Source of the DNA: Mycobacterium sp. 1081908.1
GTDB lineage: Bacteria; Actinomycetota; Actinomycetes; Mycobacteriales; Mycobacteriaceae
Length of the DNA: 64,000 nucleotides
Direction of reading: 5' to 3'
Assembly (NCBI RefSeq): GCF_001673535.1
Contig: NZ_LZLY01000085.1
Location: 31,851-95,850, forward strand
Positions within the stretch are counted from its first letter, which is position 1. Every line of letters starts with the position of its first letter. This document shows positions 43,387 to 54,891 of the stretch, in pieces. The notes beneath the pieces were generated by a model. That model saw only the letters and a program-made list of their open reading frames with translations, searched no databases and had not been told where the DNA came from. The translations under genes were made by a program, and so were the position numbers.

Positions 43387-43868
43387 CGCAGCCACTTCTC
43401 GAAGGCGATCGGGAGGAACGGCCCCCAGTCCGGCAGCGGGTCGGGGGCGATGCGGGTGTAGCCCGTCGCATCGTAGAGCGCCTCCGCCTCGGGCTGCCGA
43501 TTGCCGGTGATCAGGTACAGCCGCCGGTAGCCGCGCGCGGCGGCCTCGGCCTCCAGCGCCGCCAGCAGCGCCCGGGCGTAGCCGCGGCGCCGATGCGCGC
43601 TGTCGGTCCAGATCCGCTTGAGCTCGGCGGTGTCGGCGTCGTACCGCCGAAACGCCCCACCGGTGACCGGCGCTCCGTTCACCACCCCGATCAGCAGGCC
43701 GCCGTCGGGTGGCGCCAGCTCCTCCGCCGGCACGGGCAACCAGGCCAGGTGCGCGTCCGGCGTCCCGCCGTAGCGCTGCGCGTACTCGACGGCCAGCTCG
43801 GCCAGCAGCGGCCCCGCCAACGGGTCGTCGTGGGTGGCCGGCACGAACTCGAGCTGGATTTCGGTCAT
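43383..43868 (-). CDS. GNAT-family N-acetyltransferase
   Basis: This encodes 161 residues. The acetyl-CoA binding motif A is readable as ELKRIWTDSAHRRRGYARALLAALEAEAAARGYRRLYL, followed by YDATGYTRI. The acceptor is unknown. It is the first gene of the overlapping LLM monooxygenase set, so it could acetylate a substrate or product of that pathway. An in-frame GTG one codon upstream is an alternative start. Confidence 0.88.
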   Translation of the reverse strand: MTEIQLEFVPATHDDPLAGPLLAELAVEYAQRYGGTPDAHLAWLPVPAEELAPPDGGLLIGVVNGAPVTGGAFRRYDADTAELKRIWTDSAHRRRGYARALLAALEAEAAARGYRRLYLITGNRQPEAEALYDATGYTRIAPDPLPDWGPFLPIAFEKWLR

Positions 43869-43878
43869 CACCTAACGT

Positions 43879-44796
43879 CTAACGCTCGTCGTGGGGAGGC
43901 ATTCCGGGCCGGACGGCGGTCACATATCCCGGCACGAGGTTCACGTCCTGGGGGCGGCCGCGCCAGGAATCGCTCAAACCGATGGCGGCGAACAACTCGA
44001 CGACGTTGCGCTGGGCCGTCTCCCAGCCGTGCGCCGCCAGATATTCGGGGACGTATCGGTATTCGCCCGGGTAGGTCAGGCCGGCCAGGTCGACGTCGAG
44101 GCCGTGCCGTCGCCAGCCGTCGACAAAGGCCTGCCGCGCCGCCTGCCGTTCGGGCGTCCAGGTGGCCATGTGATCGGCGGAGAAGCGGCTACCGGGCGCG
44201 CTCGCCTCGCTCACGCCGTACAGCAACCGGTGCTGCGCGTCGGGCGGCAGGTAGCCGACGAGCAGTTGCTCGGCGATCCAGGCCGTGGGCCTCGCGGCGT
44301 CGAAACCGGCCCGCCGCAGGGCCGCCGGCCAATCCTGACGCAGGTCGACGCCGATCTCGCGCCGGTGCGCGTTGGGCCGCGCGTCCAGCCCCCGCAGCAC
44401 TTCGGCCTTGAAATCGAGGACCTCCGGCCGTTCGATCTCGTACACCGTCGTCCCCGGTGGCCACCACAGCCGATAGGGCCGGGTGTCGAGGCCCGACGCC
44501 AGGATCACCACCTGGCGAATGCCGGACCGGCCCGCGTCGGCGAGGAACTCGTCCAGGAACCTTCCGTAGGCCGCCTGGACGTAGATGAGCCCCGCCATGA
44601 TCGGGTGGCCGTCGTCGTCCGCGTAGCGCTCGTCGTCGATCACCTCGGCGAAGTACTTCACCCCCGCGGCGCGCACCAGCGGCTCGGCGAATGGGTCGTG
44701 CAGGAGGCCCTTGTTCGTGGCGACGGCCCGCACGACCGCGTCGAACGTGGTGGTCAGGCCATCCCCGGAGGCCGGATTCCAGCGGGCAGGTGCCAT
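43879..44796 (-). CDS. SAM-dependent methyltransferase (TIGR00027-type)
   Basis: This encodes 305 residues. RAVATNKGLLHDPFAEPLVRAAG, VVILASGLDTRPYRLWWPPGTTVYEIERPEVLDFKAEVL, and WIAEQLLVGYLPPDAQHRLL are typical of the large mycobacterial family related to leucine carboxyl and polyketide O-methyltransferases. Substrate unknown. The ATG at 44796 begins the conserved N-terminus. It is 10 bp upstream of the GNAT start, same strand, and 7 bp downstream of the DUF3054 gene, so all six genes may form one transcript. Confidence 0.9.
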   Translation of the reverse strand: MAPARWNPASGDGLTTTFDAVVRAVATNKGLLHDPFAEPLVRAAGVKYFAEVIDDERYADDDGHPIMAGLIYVQAAYGRFLDEFLADAGRSGIRQVVILASGLDTRPYRLWWPPGTTVYEIERPEVLDFKAEVLRGLDARPNAHRREIGVDLRQDWPAALRRAGFDAARPTAWIAEQLLVGYLPPDAQHRLLYGVSEASAPGSRFSADHMATWTPERQAARQAFVDGWRRHGLDVDLAGLTYPGEYRYVPEYLAAHGWETAQRNVVELFAAIGLSDSWRGRPQDVNLVPGYVTAVRPGMPPHDER

Positions 44797-44803
44797 CGTC
44801 GGC

Positions 44804-45166
44804 TCAGGCGTCGGAGCGGCGCCGCAGGGCCAGGCCCACACCGGCCCGCCAGCCGAGCAACAGGACCGCGGTGACCGACGCGGCGACCACCACGAAGCTC
44901 GCGCCCACTCCCGCCGAGCTGGCTTTGCGCAGCAGCATGCCGACGACCACGGTGGACACCCAGACGATCAGCCCCGTGGGCGCGACGGCGGCGGGCCGCC
45001 GCCAGCCGCGGGACAGCAGCCACCCGACGAGCGTCCCGGTCAGAAACGGCCAGGCCGTCGTCGCGAGGCCGCCGATCGTCAGCCCTTCGGCGTGGCTGCG
45101 GCGCCCGGCGGCGCAAAACACCAGGACGGCGACGACGTCCACCAGCAGGTATGCAATCCGTCGCAT
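44804..45166 (-). CDS. DUF3054 membrane protein
   Basis: This encodes 120 residues with four hydrophobic segments (about 4-20, 37-52, 63-80, 87-105). Conserved features of DUF3054 include the N-terminal DVVAVLVFCAAGRRSH and the AWPFLTGTLVGWLLSR helix. Function unknown. It is divergent from fadE7, with a 33-bp gap, and the first gene of the methyltransferase/LLM transcript. Confidence 0.85.
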   Translation of the reverse strand: MRRIAYLLVDVVAVLVFCAAGRRSHAEGLTIGGLATTAWPFLTGTLVGWLLSRGWRRPAAVAPTGLIVWVSTVVVGMLLRKASSAGVGASFVVVAASVTAVLLLGWRAGVGLALRRRSDA

Positions 45167-45199
45167 GCCGCGAGACTACCGGGTGGCAGGCTGGCAACC

Positions 45200-46384
45200 A
45201 TGAGCACCGATGCACCCCCCGCGTTCGACCGGGACGACCCGCTGGGTCTGGACGCCTCCCTGTCCGGCGACGAGCTCGCCGTGCGCGACACCGTGCGAAA
45301 GTTTTGCGCCGAGCACGTCATCCCGTACGTCGGCGAGTGGTTCGAGATCGGCGACCTTCCGGTCCGCCAGCTGGCCAAGCAGTTCGGCCAGCTCGGACTG
45401 CTCGGGATGCACCTGCACGGCTACGGCTGCGGAGGCGCTTCGGCGGTGCACTACGGCCTGGCCTGTACCGAGCTGGAGGCCGCCGACTCGGGCATCCGGT
45501 CGATGGTCTCCGTGCAGGGGTCGCTGGCGATGTTCGCGATCTGGAACTTCGGGTCGGAGGAGCAGAAGCAGCGGTGGCTGCCGGGCATGGCCGCCGGTGA
45601 ACTCCTCGGCTGCTTCGGGCTGACCGAACCCGACGTCGGAAGCGATCCGGCCGCGATGAAAACCCGTGCGCGCCAAGACGGCTCGGACTGGGTGATCAAC
45701 GGTCGCAAGTTGTGGATCACCAACGGCTCGGTCGCCGACGTGGCGATCGTGTGGGCGGCCACCGACGAGGGGATCCGCGGCTTCATCGTGCCCACCCGGA
45801 CCGCGGGCTTCACCGCCAACACCATCCACCACAAGCTGTCGCTGCGGGCGTCGATCACCAGCGAGCTGGTGCTCGACGACGTGCGCCTGCCGGCCGATGC
45901 GATGCTGCCCGGGGCGACGGGTTTGCGCGGCCCGCTGTCGTGCCTGTCGGAGGCGCGCTACGGGATCATCTGGGGATCGATGGGCGCGGCGCGGTCGGCC
46001 TGGCAGGCCGCCCTCGACTACGCCACGCAGCGCACCCAGTTCGGCCGCCCCATCGCCGGGTTCCAGCTGACGCAGGCCAAACTCGTCGACATGGCGGTCG
46101 AACTGCACAAGGGGCAGCTGCTGTCGCTGCACCTCGGCCGCCTCAAGGACGGCGTCGGACTGCGCCCCGAGCAGGTCAGCTTCGGCAAGCTCAACAACAC
46201 CCGCGAGGCGATCAAGATCTGCCGGACCGCCCGAACCATATTGGGCGGCAACGGGATATCGCTGGAATACCCCGTCATCCGGCACATGGTCAACCTGGAA
46301 TCGGTGCTGACCTACGAGGGCACCCCGGAGATGCACCAGCTCGTCCTCGGCCAGGCCTTCACCGGCAGCGACGCGTTCCGCTGA
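45200..46384 (+). CDS. fadE7: Acyl-CoA dehydrogenase FadE7 (glutaryl-CoA dehydrogenase-like)
   Basis: This encodes 394 residues. The acyl-CoA dehydrogenase fold is shown by GCFGLTEPDVGSDPAAMKTRA (FAD/substrate loop), WITNGSVADVAIVWA, QRTQFGRPIAGFQLTQ and ARTILGGNGISLEYPVIRHMVNLESVLTYEGTPEMHQLVLG; the Glu in TYEGTPE is the expected base. The overall pattern is close to glutaryl-CoA dehydrogenases. It matches Rv0400c (fadE7) in size and neighbourhood. The ATG lies at 45200; the open frame upstream overlaps DUF3054. Confidence 0.92.
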   Translation: MSTDAPPAFDRDDPLGLDASLSGDELAVRDTVRKFCAEHVIPYVGEWFEIGDLPVRQLAKQFGQLGLLGMHLHGYGCGGASAVHYGLACTELEAADSGIRSMVSVQGSLAMFAIWNFGSEEQKQRWLPGMAAGELLGCFGLTEPDVGSDPAAMKTRARQDGSDWVINGRKLWITNGSVADVAIVWAATDEGIRGFIVPTRTAGFTANTIHHKLSLRASITSELVLDDVRLPADAMLPGATGLRGPLSCLSEARYGIIWGSMGAARSAWQAALDYATQRTQFGRPIAGFQLTQAKLVDMAVELHKGQLLSLHLGRLKDGVGLRPEQVSFGKLNNTREAIKICRTARTILGGNGISLEYPVIRHMVNLESVLTYEGTPEMHQLVLGQAFTGSDAFR

Positions 46385-46398
46385 TAGGAGAACCGCTC

Positions 46399-47013
46399 AT
46401 GGGATCTGTCGTATATCGGATCGGCGTGCTGTTCGCCGCGTGCGGGCTGGCCCTGTCCGCCCCCGTCGCAACCGCCGATCCCGTCACCCTGCCCCCGATG
46501 ACGTCCGGCGGCGGCGGACCGATCATCGGCGGCGGCAACAACTCCGGGATTGCGCAGCAGCTGACCGGCCTTGGCAACCCGAACGTCCAGGAGGTCGACG
46601 GCTCGGACGCGGCCCAATTCATCACGGCCGCAGCGGCGGTCGGCAATCCGCAGCTCGCCGCCCCCTTCGGGCTACTCAAGCGGGCGATGGCGTGCCAGAC
46701 GAACAACGCGGGATTCGGGGCGCGCGCCTACCGGCGCAACGACGGGCTGTGGGGCGGCGCGATGCTCGTCGCCGCGAAGAGCGCCACCCCCAACGTCGAC
46801 GCCCTCAGCGCCTGCGCCAAGACCAATTGGCGCAAGCCCACCACGGGGTCGGACACGGCGATGTGCAACAGCGGTTGGACCACGCCCAATTCCTTCGACA
46901 GCCGCCGCAGCAACGCCGAGGCCTATTACATCTTCCTCGCCGGCTCCAACGACGACTTCTGCAATCAGCTCAACGGGAAGTACAAGACCAACGCCGCGGC
47001 GTGGCCTTTCTAA
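46399..47013 (+). CDS. Secreted protein (Rv0398c-like)
   Basis: This encodes 204 residues. A signal peptide ends near VATADP (cleavage after about residue 26). A Gly-rich stretch (SGGGGPIIGGGNNSG) follows, then a compact domain with Cys at several positions and the C-terminal AEAYYIFLAGSNDDFCNQLNGKY. The AGGAG ribosome binding site is 9 nt upstream of the ATG. It lies 14 bp after fadE7. It corresponds to Rv0398c by position. No enzymatic motif was recognised. Confidence 0.82.
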   Translation: MGSVVYRIGVLFAACGLALSAPVATADPVTLPPMTSGGGGPIIGGGNNSGIAQQLTGLGNPNVQEVDGSDAAQFITAAAAVGNPQLAAPFGLLKRAMACQTNNAGFGARAYRRNDGLWGGAMLVAAKSATPNVDALSACAKTNWRKPTTGSDTAMCNSGWTTPNSFDSRRSNAEAYYIFLAGSNDDFCNQLNGKYKTNAAAWPF

Positions 47014-47035
47014 GTGCGCTAGAAGGGATCTGGTG

Positions 47036-47530
47036 ATGGACGAGGACGACCCCGAGCAGCACATCGGGAGCCGCAAGCCGGCGCGCATCGGGGCGTGGGT
47101 CGCCGGGGTGCTTGGCGGCGTCTGCGTGGTCGGCGGGCTGATCTTTGGTCTGGAATTCGGTGTGTGGCACGCCGTTGCGTATCGGTTCGGCACACCCACG
47201 ACGGTGACGATCGATCATTGCGACTCGCACACCTCGCTGCGCGGGGACGACGAAAGCTGCTACGGCAGGTGGGGCGTCAGCGGAAAGTCGAACACCGGCC
47301 TGATCGTCGGAGACTACGACCGACATGCGGTCGGGTCGCAGGTGGACGTTCATCTCATCGGCAAGCGCGACGGCACCTATGCGGCCTTCACGGCGAGCGA
47401 GGGAAAGCCGAACTATCTGTGGGCGTCCGGGGGCGTCCTCGCAATCGCGACGGGCTCGGTTCTCATGTGGTCCGCGCGGCGCAAAATCAAGACCGGTAGC
47501 TGGCCATGGTCCGGCCCCCCGACAACCTAG
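47036..47530 (+). CDS. Two-pass membrane protein, unknown
   Basis: This encodes 164 residues. Hydrophobic segments at about 19-44 and 127-145 flank an extracytoplasmic loop with two Cys (HCDSH, SCYGRW) and a beta-rich pattern (TTVTIDHCDS, TGLIVGDYDRHAVGSQVDVHL). The ATG is preceded by AAGGGATC. It sits between the secreted protein and ndhA. No family was recognised with confidence. Confidence 0.75.
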   Translation: MDEDDPEQHIGSRKPARIGAWVAGVLGGVCVVGGLIFGLEFGVWHAVAYRFGTPTTVTIDHCDSHTSLRGDDESCYGRWGVSGKSNTGLIVGDYDRHAVGSQVDVHLIGKRDGTYAAFTASEGKPNYLWASGGVLAIATGSVLMWSARRKIKTGSWPWSGPPTT

Positions 47531-47572
47531 GCTGGTGATGGGCTGCGGGGACCACGACACGAAGGGGTAGGC

Positions 47573-48952
47573 ATGGCGCGCCATCACGTCGTCATCATCG
47601 GAAGCGGATTCGGGGGCCTGAACGCGGCGCGGTCACTCAAGCGGGCCGACGTCGACGTCACCCTGATCTCGAAGACCACCACCCACCTGTTCCAGCCGCT
47701 GCTCTACCAGGTGGCCACCGGCATCCTGTCCGAGGGCGACGTCGCGCCCACCACCCGGCTCGTCCTGCGTAAGCAGAAGAACGTCCGGGTGTTGTGGGGC
47801 GAAGTCGAAGGGATCGACCTGACGGCGCAGACGGTCACGTCGCACCTGATGGGGATGGAGACCGTGACGCACTACGACAGCCTCATCGTGGCGGCGGGCG
47901 CCCAGCAGTCCTACTTCGGCAACGACGACTACGCCGCCTTCGCCCCCGGGATGAAGAGCATCGACGACGCGCTCGAGCTGCGGAGTCGCATCCTCGGCGC
48001 GTTCGAGGCCGCCGAGGTCGCCACCGACCCGGACGAGCGGAAACGCCGGCTGACCTTCGTCGTGGTCGGCGCGGGGCCGACCGGCGTCGAGCTGGCCGGC
48101 GAGATCGTGCAGCTCGCCGAGCGCACCCTGGCCGGGGCGTTCCGGACCATCACGCCCAGCGAGTGCCGGGTCGTCCTGCTCGACGCCGCGCCCGCGGTGC
48201 TGCCACCGATGGGCGAGAAGCTTGGCCTCAAGGCCCAGCGGCGGCTCGAGAAGATGGGCGTCGAGGTCCAGCTCAACGCGATGGTGACCGCTGTCGACTA
48301 CATGGGCATCACGGTCAAGGAGACGGACGGCACCGAGCGCCGCATCGAGTGCGCGTGCAAGGTGTGGGCGGCCGGCGTTCAGGCCAGTGCGCTGGGCAAG
48401 ATGATCGCCGAACAGTCCGACGGCACGGAGACCGACCGCGCCGGACGCGTGGTCGTCGAACCCGACCTCTCGGTCAAGGGTCACCCGTACGTCTTCGTCG
48501 TCGGCGACCTCATGTCGGTTCCCGGCGTGCCCGGGATGGCCCAGGGCGCGATCCAGGGGGCGCACTACGCCACCGCGCTGATCAAGAACGCCGTGAAGGG
48601 CCACGACGACCCGGCCAACCGCAAGCCGTTCAAGTACTTCGACAAGGGCAGCATGGCCCTCATCTCCCGCTACAGCGCTGTCGCGCAGGTCGGCAAGCTG
48701 GAGTTCGGCGGCTTCGTCGCCTGGTTGGCGTGGCTGTTGCTGCACCTGTTGTACCTGGTCGGCTTCCGCAACCGCATCGCCGCCATGTTCGCCTGGGGCA
48801 TCTCCTTCCTGGGGCGCACCCGCGGCCAGATGGCCATCACCAGCCAGATGATGTACGCGCGGCCGGTGGTGGACTGGGTGGAGAAGCAGGCGCAGGACGG
48901 GACGCTGGCGGCGGCCGAACGCATCGAAGCGGCCGAGAAGCAGGCCGGCTAG
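47573..48952 (+). CDS. ndhA: Type II NADH:quinone dehydrogenase NdhA
   Basis: This encodes 459 residues. The FAD-binding HVVIIGSGFGGLNAARSL at the N-terminus and the NADH-binding FVVVGAGPTGVELAGEIVQLA (about 157-177) give the two-dinucleotide-fold. VFVVGDLMSVPGVPGMAQGAIQGAHYA contacts FAD, and hydrophobic C-terminal helices (about 382-415) anchor it to the membrane. It passes electrons from NADH to menaquinone without pumping protons. It matches Rv0392c. It overlaps the metZ 3' end by 4 bp tail-to-tail. Confidence 0.95.
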   Translation: MARHHVVIIGSGFGGLNAARSLKRADVDVTLISKTTTHLFQPLLYQVATGILSEGDVAPTTRLVLRKQKNVRVLWGEVEGIDLTAQTVTSHLMGMETVTHYDSLIVAAGAQQSYFGNDDYAAFAPGMKSIDDALELRSRILGAFEAAEVATDPDERKRRLTFVVVGAGPTGVELAGEIVQLAERTLAGAFRTITPSECRVVLLDAAPAVLPPMGEKLGLKAQRRLEKMGVEVQLNAMVTAVDYMGITVKETDGTERRIECACKVWAAGVQASALGKMIAEQSDGTETDRAGRVVVEPDLSVKGHPYVFVVGDLMSVPGVPGMAQGAIQGAHYATALIKNAVKGHDDPANRKPFKYFDKGSMALISRYSAVAQVGKLEFGGFVAWLAWLLLHLLYLVGFRNRIAAMFAWGISFLGRTRGQMAITSQMMYARPVVDWVEKQAQDGTLAAAERIEAAEKQAG

Positions 48953-50169
48953 CCCAGGGCCTGATCGATATCGGCGATCAGGTCGTCGGTGCCCTCCAGC
49001 CCGACGGAGATGCGGACCACGTTGTCGCCCAACCCGATCGCCGCGCGGCCCTCCGGGCCCATGGCGCGGTGCGTCGTGGTCGCCGGATGGGTGATCAGGG
49101 ATTTCGCGTCGCCCAGGTTGTTGGAGATGTCGATCAGCCGCAGCTTGTCCAGCACCTCGAAAGCCCGCTGCTTGGCGGCACTTTCGGCGCAGTCGAGCGC
49201 GAAGGTGATCACCGTCCCCCCGCCGGTCATCTGGCGCTTGGCCAGGTCGTATTGCGGGTGCGACGTCAGGAAGGGATAGCGCACCCAGCTCACCGCCGGA
49301 TGGGTCTCCAGGAACTCCGCGATGCGATGTGCCGACGCGTTGCAGTGCTCGACCCGAACCGCCAGCGTCTCAAGGCCTTTCAGCAACACCCAGGCGTTGA
49401 AGGCGCTCATCGCCGGGCCGGTGTGCCGCATCAGCTTCTGCACCGGGCCGTCGATGTACTCCTTGTCGCCGAGGATGGCGCCGCCCAGCACCCGGCCCTG
49501 CCCGTCGATGTGCTTGGTCCCGGAGTACACCACCACGTCCACCCCGAGCGGGAAGCCCTGCTGCAGAAGCGGTGTGGCAAAGACATTGTCCAGCACCACT
49601 TTCGCGCCCGCAGCGTGGGAAAGCTCGGTCACCGCGGCGATGTCGACCAGCGACTGCATGGGGTTTGACGGGGTCTCGAAGAACACCGCCTGGGTGGGCA
49701 CCGACAGCGCCTCTTCCCACTGGGCGAGGTCGTCGCCGTCGACGAAGACGGTCTCGACCCCCCAGCGCGGCAGGATCTCGTTGCACACCACGAAGCACGA
49801 CCCGAACAGGCTGCGCGCCGCGACCAGCCGGTCGCCGGCGCCCAGCAGCGCGCCCAACGAGGTGAACACGGCGGCCATGCCGCTCGCGGTGGCGAACGCC
49901 GCGGGCGCGCCCTCGATCAGGCGCAACCGCTCCTCGAACATCGTCACGGTCGGGTTGCCGTAGCGCGAGTAGACGAAATGGTCCAGCTCGCCGGTGAACG
50001 ACCGCTCCGCCACGGCCGCCGACTCGTAGACGTAGCCGGACGTCAGGAACATCGCCTCGGCGGTCTCCTCGAAACCGGATCGCAGCAGACCCCCGCGCAC
50101 GCCGAGGGTGGCCTGGCTGACGCCGTCGGGCAGCGCCTTGGGCGTACGGACCGGTTGGTCGTCCGTCAT
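48949..50169 (-). CDS. metZ: O-succinylhomoserine sulfhydrylase MetZ
   Basis: This 406-residue PLP enzyme of the Cys/Met metabolism family makes homocysteine from O-succinylhomoserine and sulfide. Motifs: YVYESAAVAERSFTGELDHFVYSRYGNPTVTMFEERL, AFATASGMAAV, FFETPSNPMQSLVDI, and VYSGTKHIDGQGRVLGG with the PLP Lys. The ATG overlaps the rhodanese stop (ATGA). It is the last gene of purT-rhodanese-metZ, matching Rv0391. Confidence 0.96.
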   Translation of the reverse strand: MTDDQPVRTPKALPDGVSQATLGVRGGLLRSGFEETAEAMFLTSGYVYESAAVAERSFTGELDHFVYSRYGNPTVTMFEERLRLIEGAPAAFATASGMAAVFTSLGALLGAGDRLVAARSLFGSCFVVCNEILPRWGVETVFVDGDDLAQWEEALSVPTQAVFFETPSNPMQSLVDIAAVTELSHAAGAKVVLDNVFATPLLQQGFPLGVDVVVYSGTKHIDGQGRVLGGAILGDKEYIDGPVQKLMRHTGPAMSAFNAWVLLKGLETLAVRVEHCNASAHRIAEFLETHPAVSWVRYPFLTSHPQYDLAKRQMTGGGTVITFALDCAESAAKQRAFEVLDKLRLIDISNNLGDAKSLITHPATTTHRAMGPEGRAAIGLGDNVVRISVGLEGTDDLIADIDQALG

Positions 50170-50582
50170 CCTTGCTTCCAGGGCAATCCGACCGCGCGCC
50201 AACCGTTTTCGCCGCGATGGCCGCTGGCGTCGAGCTGGCCCTCGAAACCGTCCAGCACGTTGTAGGCCGGGGTGAGGCCCACCTGGGTCGCGACCTGGGC
50301 CGCGCCGATCGAGCGGTTGCCCGAGCGGCACAGGAAGATCACGGGCCGCTCTTGGTCTGCCGGCGGGACGCGGCTGGTCAGCTCGTCGGCGAAGTTCGCG
50401 TTGGGCATGCCGTTGGCGGTGACCCACTCGATGTACACCACGTCGCGGCCCAGGCTCGACAGGTCGGGCACGCCGACGAACCGCCATTCGGCGTCGGTGC
50501 GGACGTCGACCAGCACGGCGTTGGGGTTGTCGCTCAGTAGCTTCCACGCCTGTTCCGGCGTGATGTCTCCCGCGTAGCTCAT
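50166..50582 (-). CDS. Rhodanese-like sulfurtransferase (Rv0390-like)
   Basis: This encodes 138 residues, a single rhodanese domain. The active-site loop is CRSGNRS, with the persulfide-carrying Cys. Preceded by AVLVDVRTDAEWRFVGVPDL. Its place directly before metZ, with overlapping codons at both ends, suggests it supplies or channels sulfur for homocysteine synthesis; that is inference. Confidence 0.92.
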   Translation of the reverse strand: MSYAGDITPEQAWKLLSDNPNAVLVDVRTDAEWRFVGVPDLSSLGRDVVYIEWVTANGMPNANFADELTSRVPPADQERPVIFLCRSGNRSIGAAQVATQVGLTPAYNVLDGFEGQLDASGHRGENGWRAVGLPWKQG

Positions 50583-51760
50583 CCGCGTGAGTCTCGCATA
50601 TTCAGCGCGTTCGCCACCTGCCGGGCATGGTCGCGCGCGGTCGCCACTTCGGGTGCGGTCGCCAGCGCCACCCCATGCCCCGTAGCGAAGACGCGCAGAT
50701 CGCTTTCCGGCACCCGCAGCGCGCGAGTCAACGCGTCGGTGGCCGACGACGCGCCGTCGGGGGCCGGATTGATCGCGTGGGCGGCGGCCGGCGACATCAT
50801 CATGGTGTCCACCGGCAGGCCCAGGATGGCCCGGGCCTGCAGTTCGAACGCCGAAAGCCGCTGGCTGCGTACGGTCACCCAGACGCTCGGGTGCGGGTGC
50901 GCGGTGACGTCGACGAAATACACCTCGTCGCCCTTGATCATCAACTCGACAGCGAAGACGCCGCGCCCGCCGAGCGCCTTGACGATTCGCGCGGCGATCG
51001 ACTTGGCCGCATCCACCGCGGCCTCGCCCATCTGCTGGGGCTGCCAGGATTCCAGCACGGCGCCGTCGACGTCGCGGTGGCCGATGGGTGAGCAGAACTC
51101 GATCAGCGGACCGCTCGGGCCCTCGCCGCGCACGACGAGGAGGGTGACGTCGAAGTCGACCTCGACCACCGTCTCGGCCAGCACCCGCCCGGCCGAACTC
51201 CCCTGCGCGCGCTGCCAGGCCGGCTCGATGTCGTCGGGCCCGGAAACCACCGAGTGTCCCCGGCCCGTCACCGGCTTCACCAGCAGCGGATAGCCGGCGT
51301 GGGCGGCCACCGCCTGCAGTTCGCCGACCGAGCCGACGAACCAGAACGGCGCGGTGGGCAGCCCCAACTCGTCGGCGGCCATCCGCCGCAGCGCCTCCCG
51401 GTCGGAGGTGAGCCGGACGGTGCGGGCATTGGGCACCAGCTGGGGGCGCTGGCCGTCGACGAGCGCCTCGAGGGCTCCAGTGGCGACCGCGTCGGTCGCG
51501 GTCACCACGAAGTCGGGCTTGAGCTGCTGAATCGCCTTGGACAGCTCGGCGCCGTCGGTCAGCGGGATGCGGTCGTCTTCGGCCGCGATCACCCGCGCGC
51601 CGAGGTGGCGCAGCGCGACCGCCAGCTCCCGGCCGAGCTCGCCGGAGCCGAGCAGCAGCACCGCCGGCCTGCCGTCTTCCGGCGGTTGGGGGGCAGCCTG
51701 CGGCGACACGGCGAGCGCGGTCGTCTTGTCGTCCTGTCCTTGGGTCAAGCCGTCAGTCAC
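50579..51760 (-). CDS. purT: Formate-dependent phosphoribosylglycinamide formyltransferase PurT
   Basis: This 393-residue ATP-grasp enzyme formylates GAR with formate and ATP in purine synthesis, bypassing folate. Motifs: AVLLLGSGELGRELAVAL, NARTVRLTSDREALRRMAADELGLPTAPFWFVGS, PLLVKPVTGRGHSVV, GVFAVELMIKGDEVYFVDVTAHPHPSVWVT. The start is GTG at 51760. The stop overlaps the rhodanese start. It corresponds to Rv0389. Confidence 0.95.
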   Translation of the reverse strand: MTDGLTQGQDDKTTALAVSPQAAPQPPEDGRPAVLLLGSGELGRELAVALRHLGARVIAAEDDRIPLTDGAELSKAIQQLKPDFVVTATDAVATGALEALVDGQRPQLVPNARTVRLTSDREALRRMAADELGLPTAPFWFVGSVGELQAVAAHAGYPLLVKPVTGRGHSVVSGPDDIEPAWQRAQGSSAGRVLAETVVEVDFDVTLLVVRGEGPSGPLIEFCSPIGHRDVDGAVLESWQPQQMGEAAVDAAKSIAARIVKALGGRGVFAVELMIKGDEVYFVDVTAHPHPSVWVTVRSQRLSAFELQARAILGLPVDTMMMSPAAAHAINPAPDGASSATDALTRALRVPESDLRVFATGHGVALATAPEVATARDHARQVANALNMRDSRG

Positions 51761-51789
51761 CGCTCAAGGATAGGTCGGTCCCGGCGTGG

Positions 51790-54431
<2,642 letters not shown>

Positions 54432-54764
54432 TTACGGCAACACCTCACCGGCACCGGCCTCGAGCGTGTCGTACGCGTCGACCGCCAGGTCGACGTTCGG
54501 GTCCGACGCCTGGAGCGCTGCCGGCCGGAACCTGCGCGCCGTCTCCGCGGGGCCGTCGTGGCCGGCAACCTCGTCCTGCCACGGGCCCGCCGGCTCGTAG
54601 CCTTCGTCGATGAAGTAGCCGGTCATCTCGCGTTGCGCGCCGCGCATTGACAGCGCGTCCACGTCCAGCTCGTAGGTGCTCTCGTCGTCACGGACGACCG
54701 TGCACACGATCTCCTCGTCGTCCTGGCGCAGCCAGACCTCGAGCGAACCGCTTGCATCCGTCAT
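54432..54764 (-). CDS. Small acidic hypothetical protein
   Basis: This encodes 110 residues, acidic, beta-rich at first (SLEVWLRQDDEEIVCTVVRDDESTYELDVDALSMRG) and helical later. Third-position GC is high throughout, supporting coding. A longer form from TTG at 54833 is possible but has uneven codon use and no clear ribosome binding site. Convergent with the Rv0358-like gene, 12 bp apart. No family was recognised. Confidence 0.72.
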   Translation of the reverse strand: MTDASGSLEVWLRQDDEEIVCTVVRDDESTYELDVDALSMRGAQREMTGYFIDEGYEPAGPWQDEVAGHDGPAETARRFRPAALQASDPNVDLAVDAYDTLEAGAGEVLP

Positions 54765-54891
54765 GGTTTTGGGACGGTAGCGGGCGGCTGCCGGGTCCCC
54801 GACGCAAACGTGGGTTTTCGCGTCTTCGCTCAATCCGGTCCGGTCACACGTCGGGTCCGCGGGGTGTCGAAGTTGTGAGGAGGCTTCGCCG

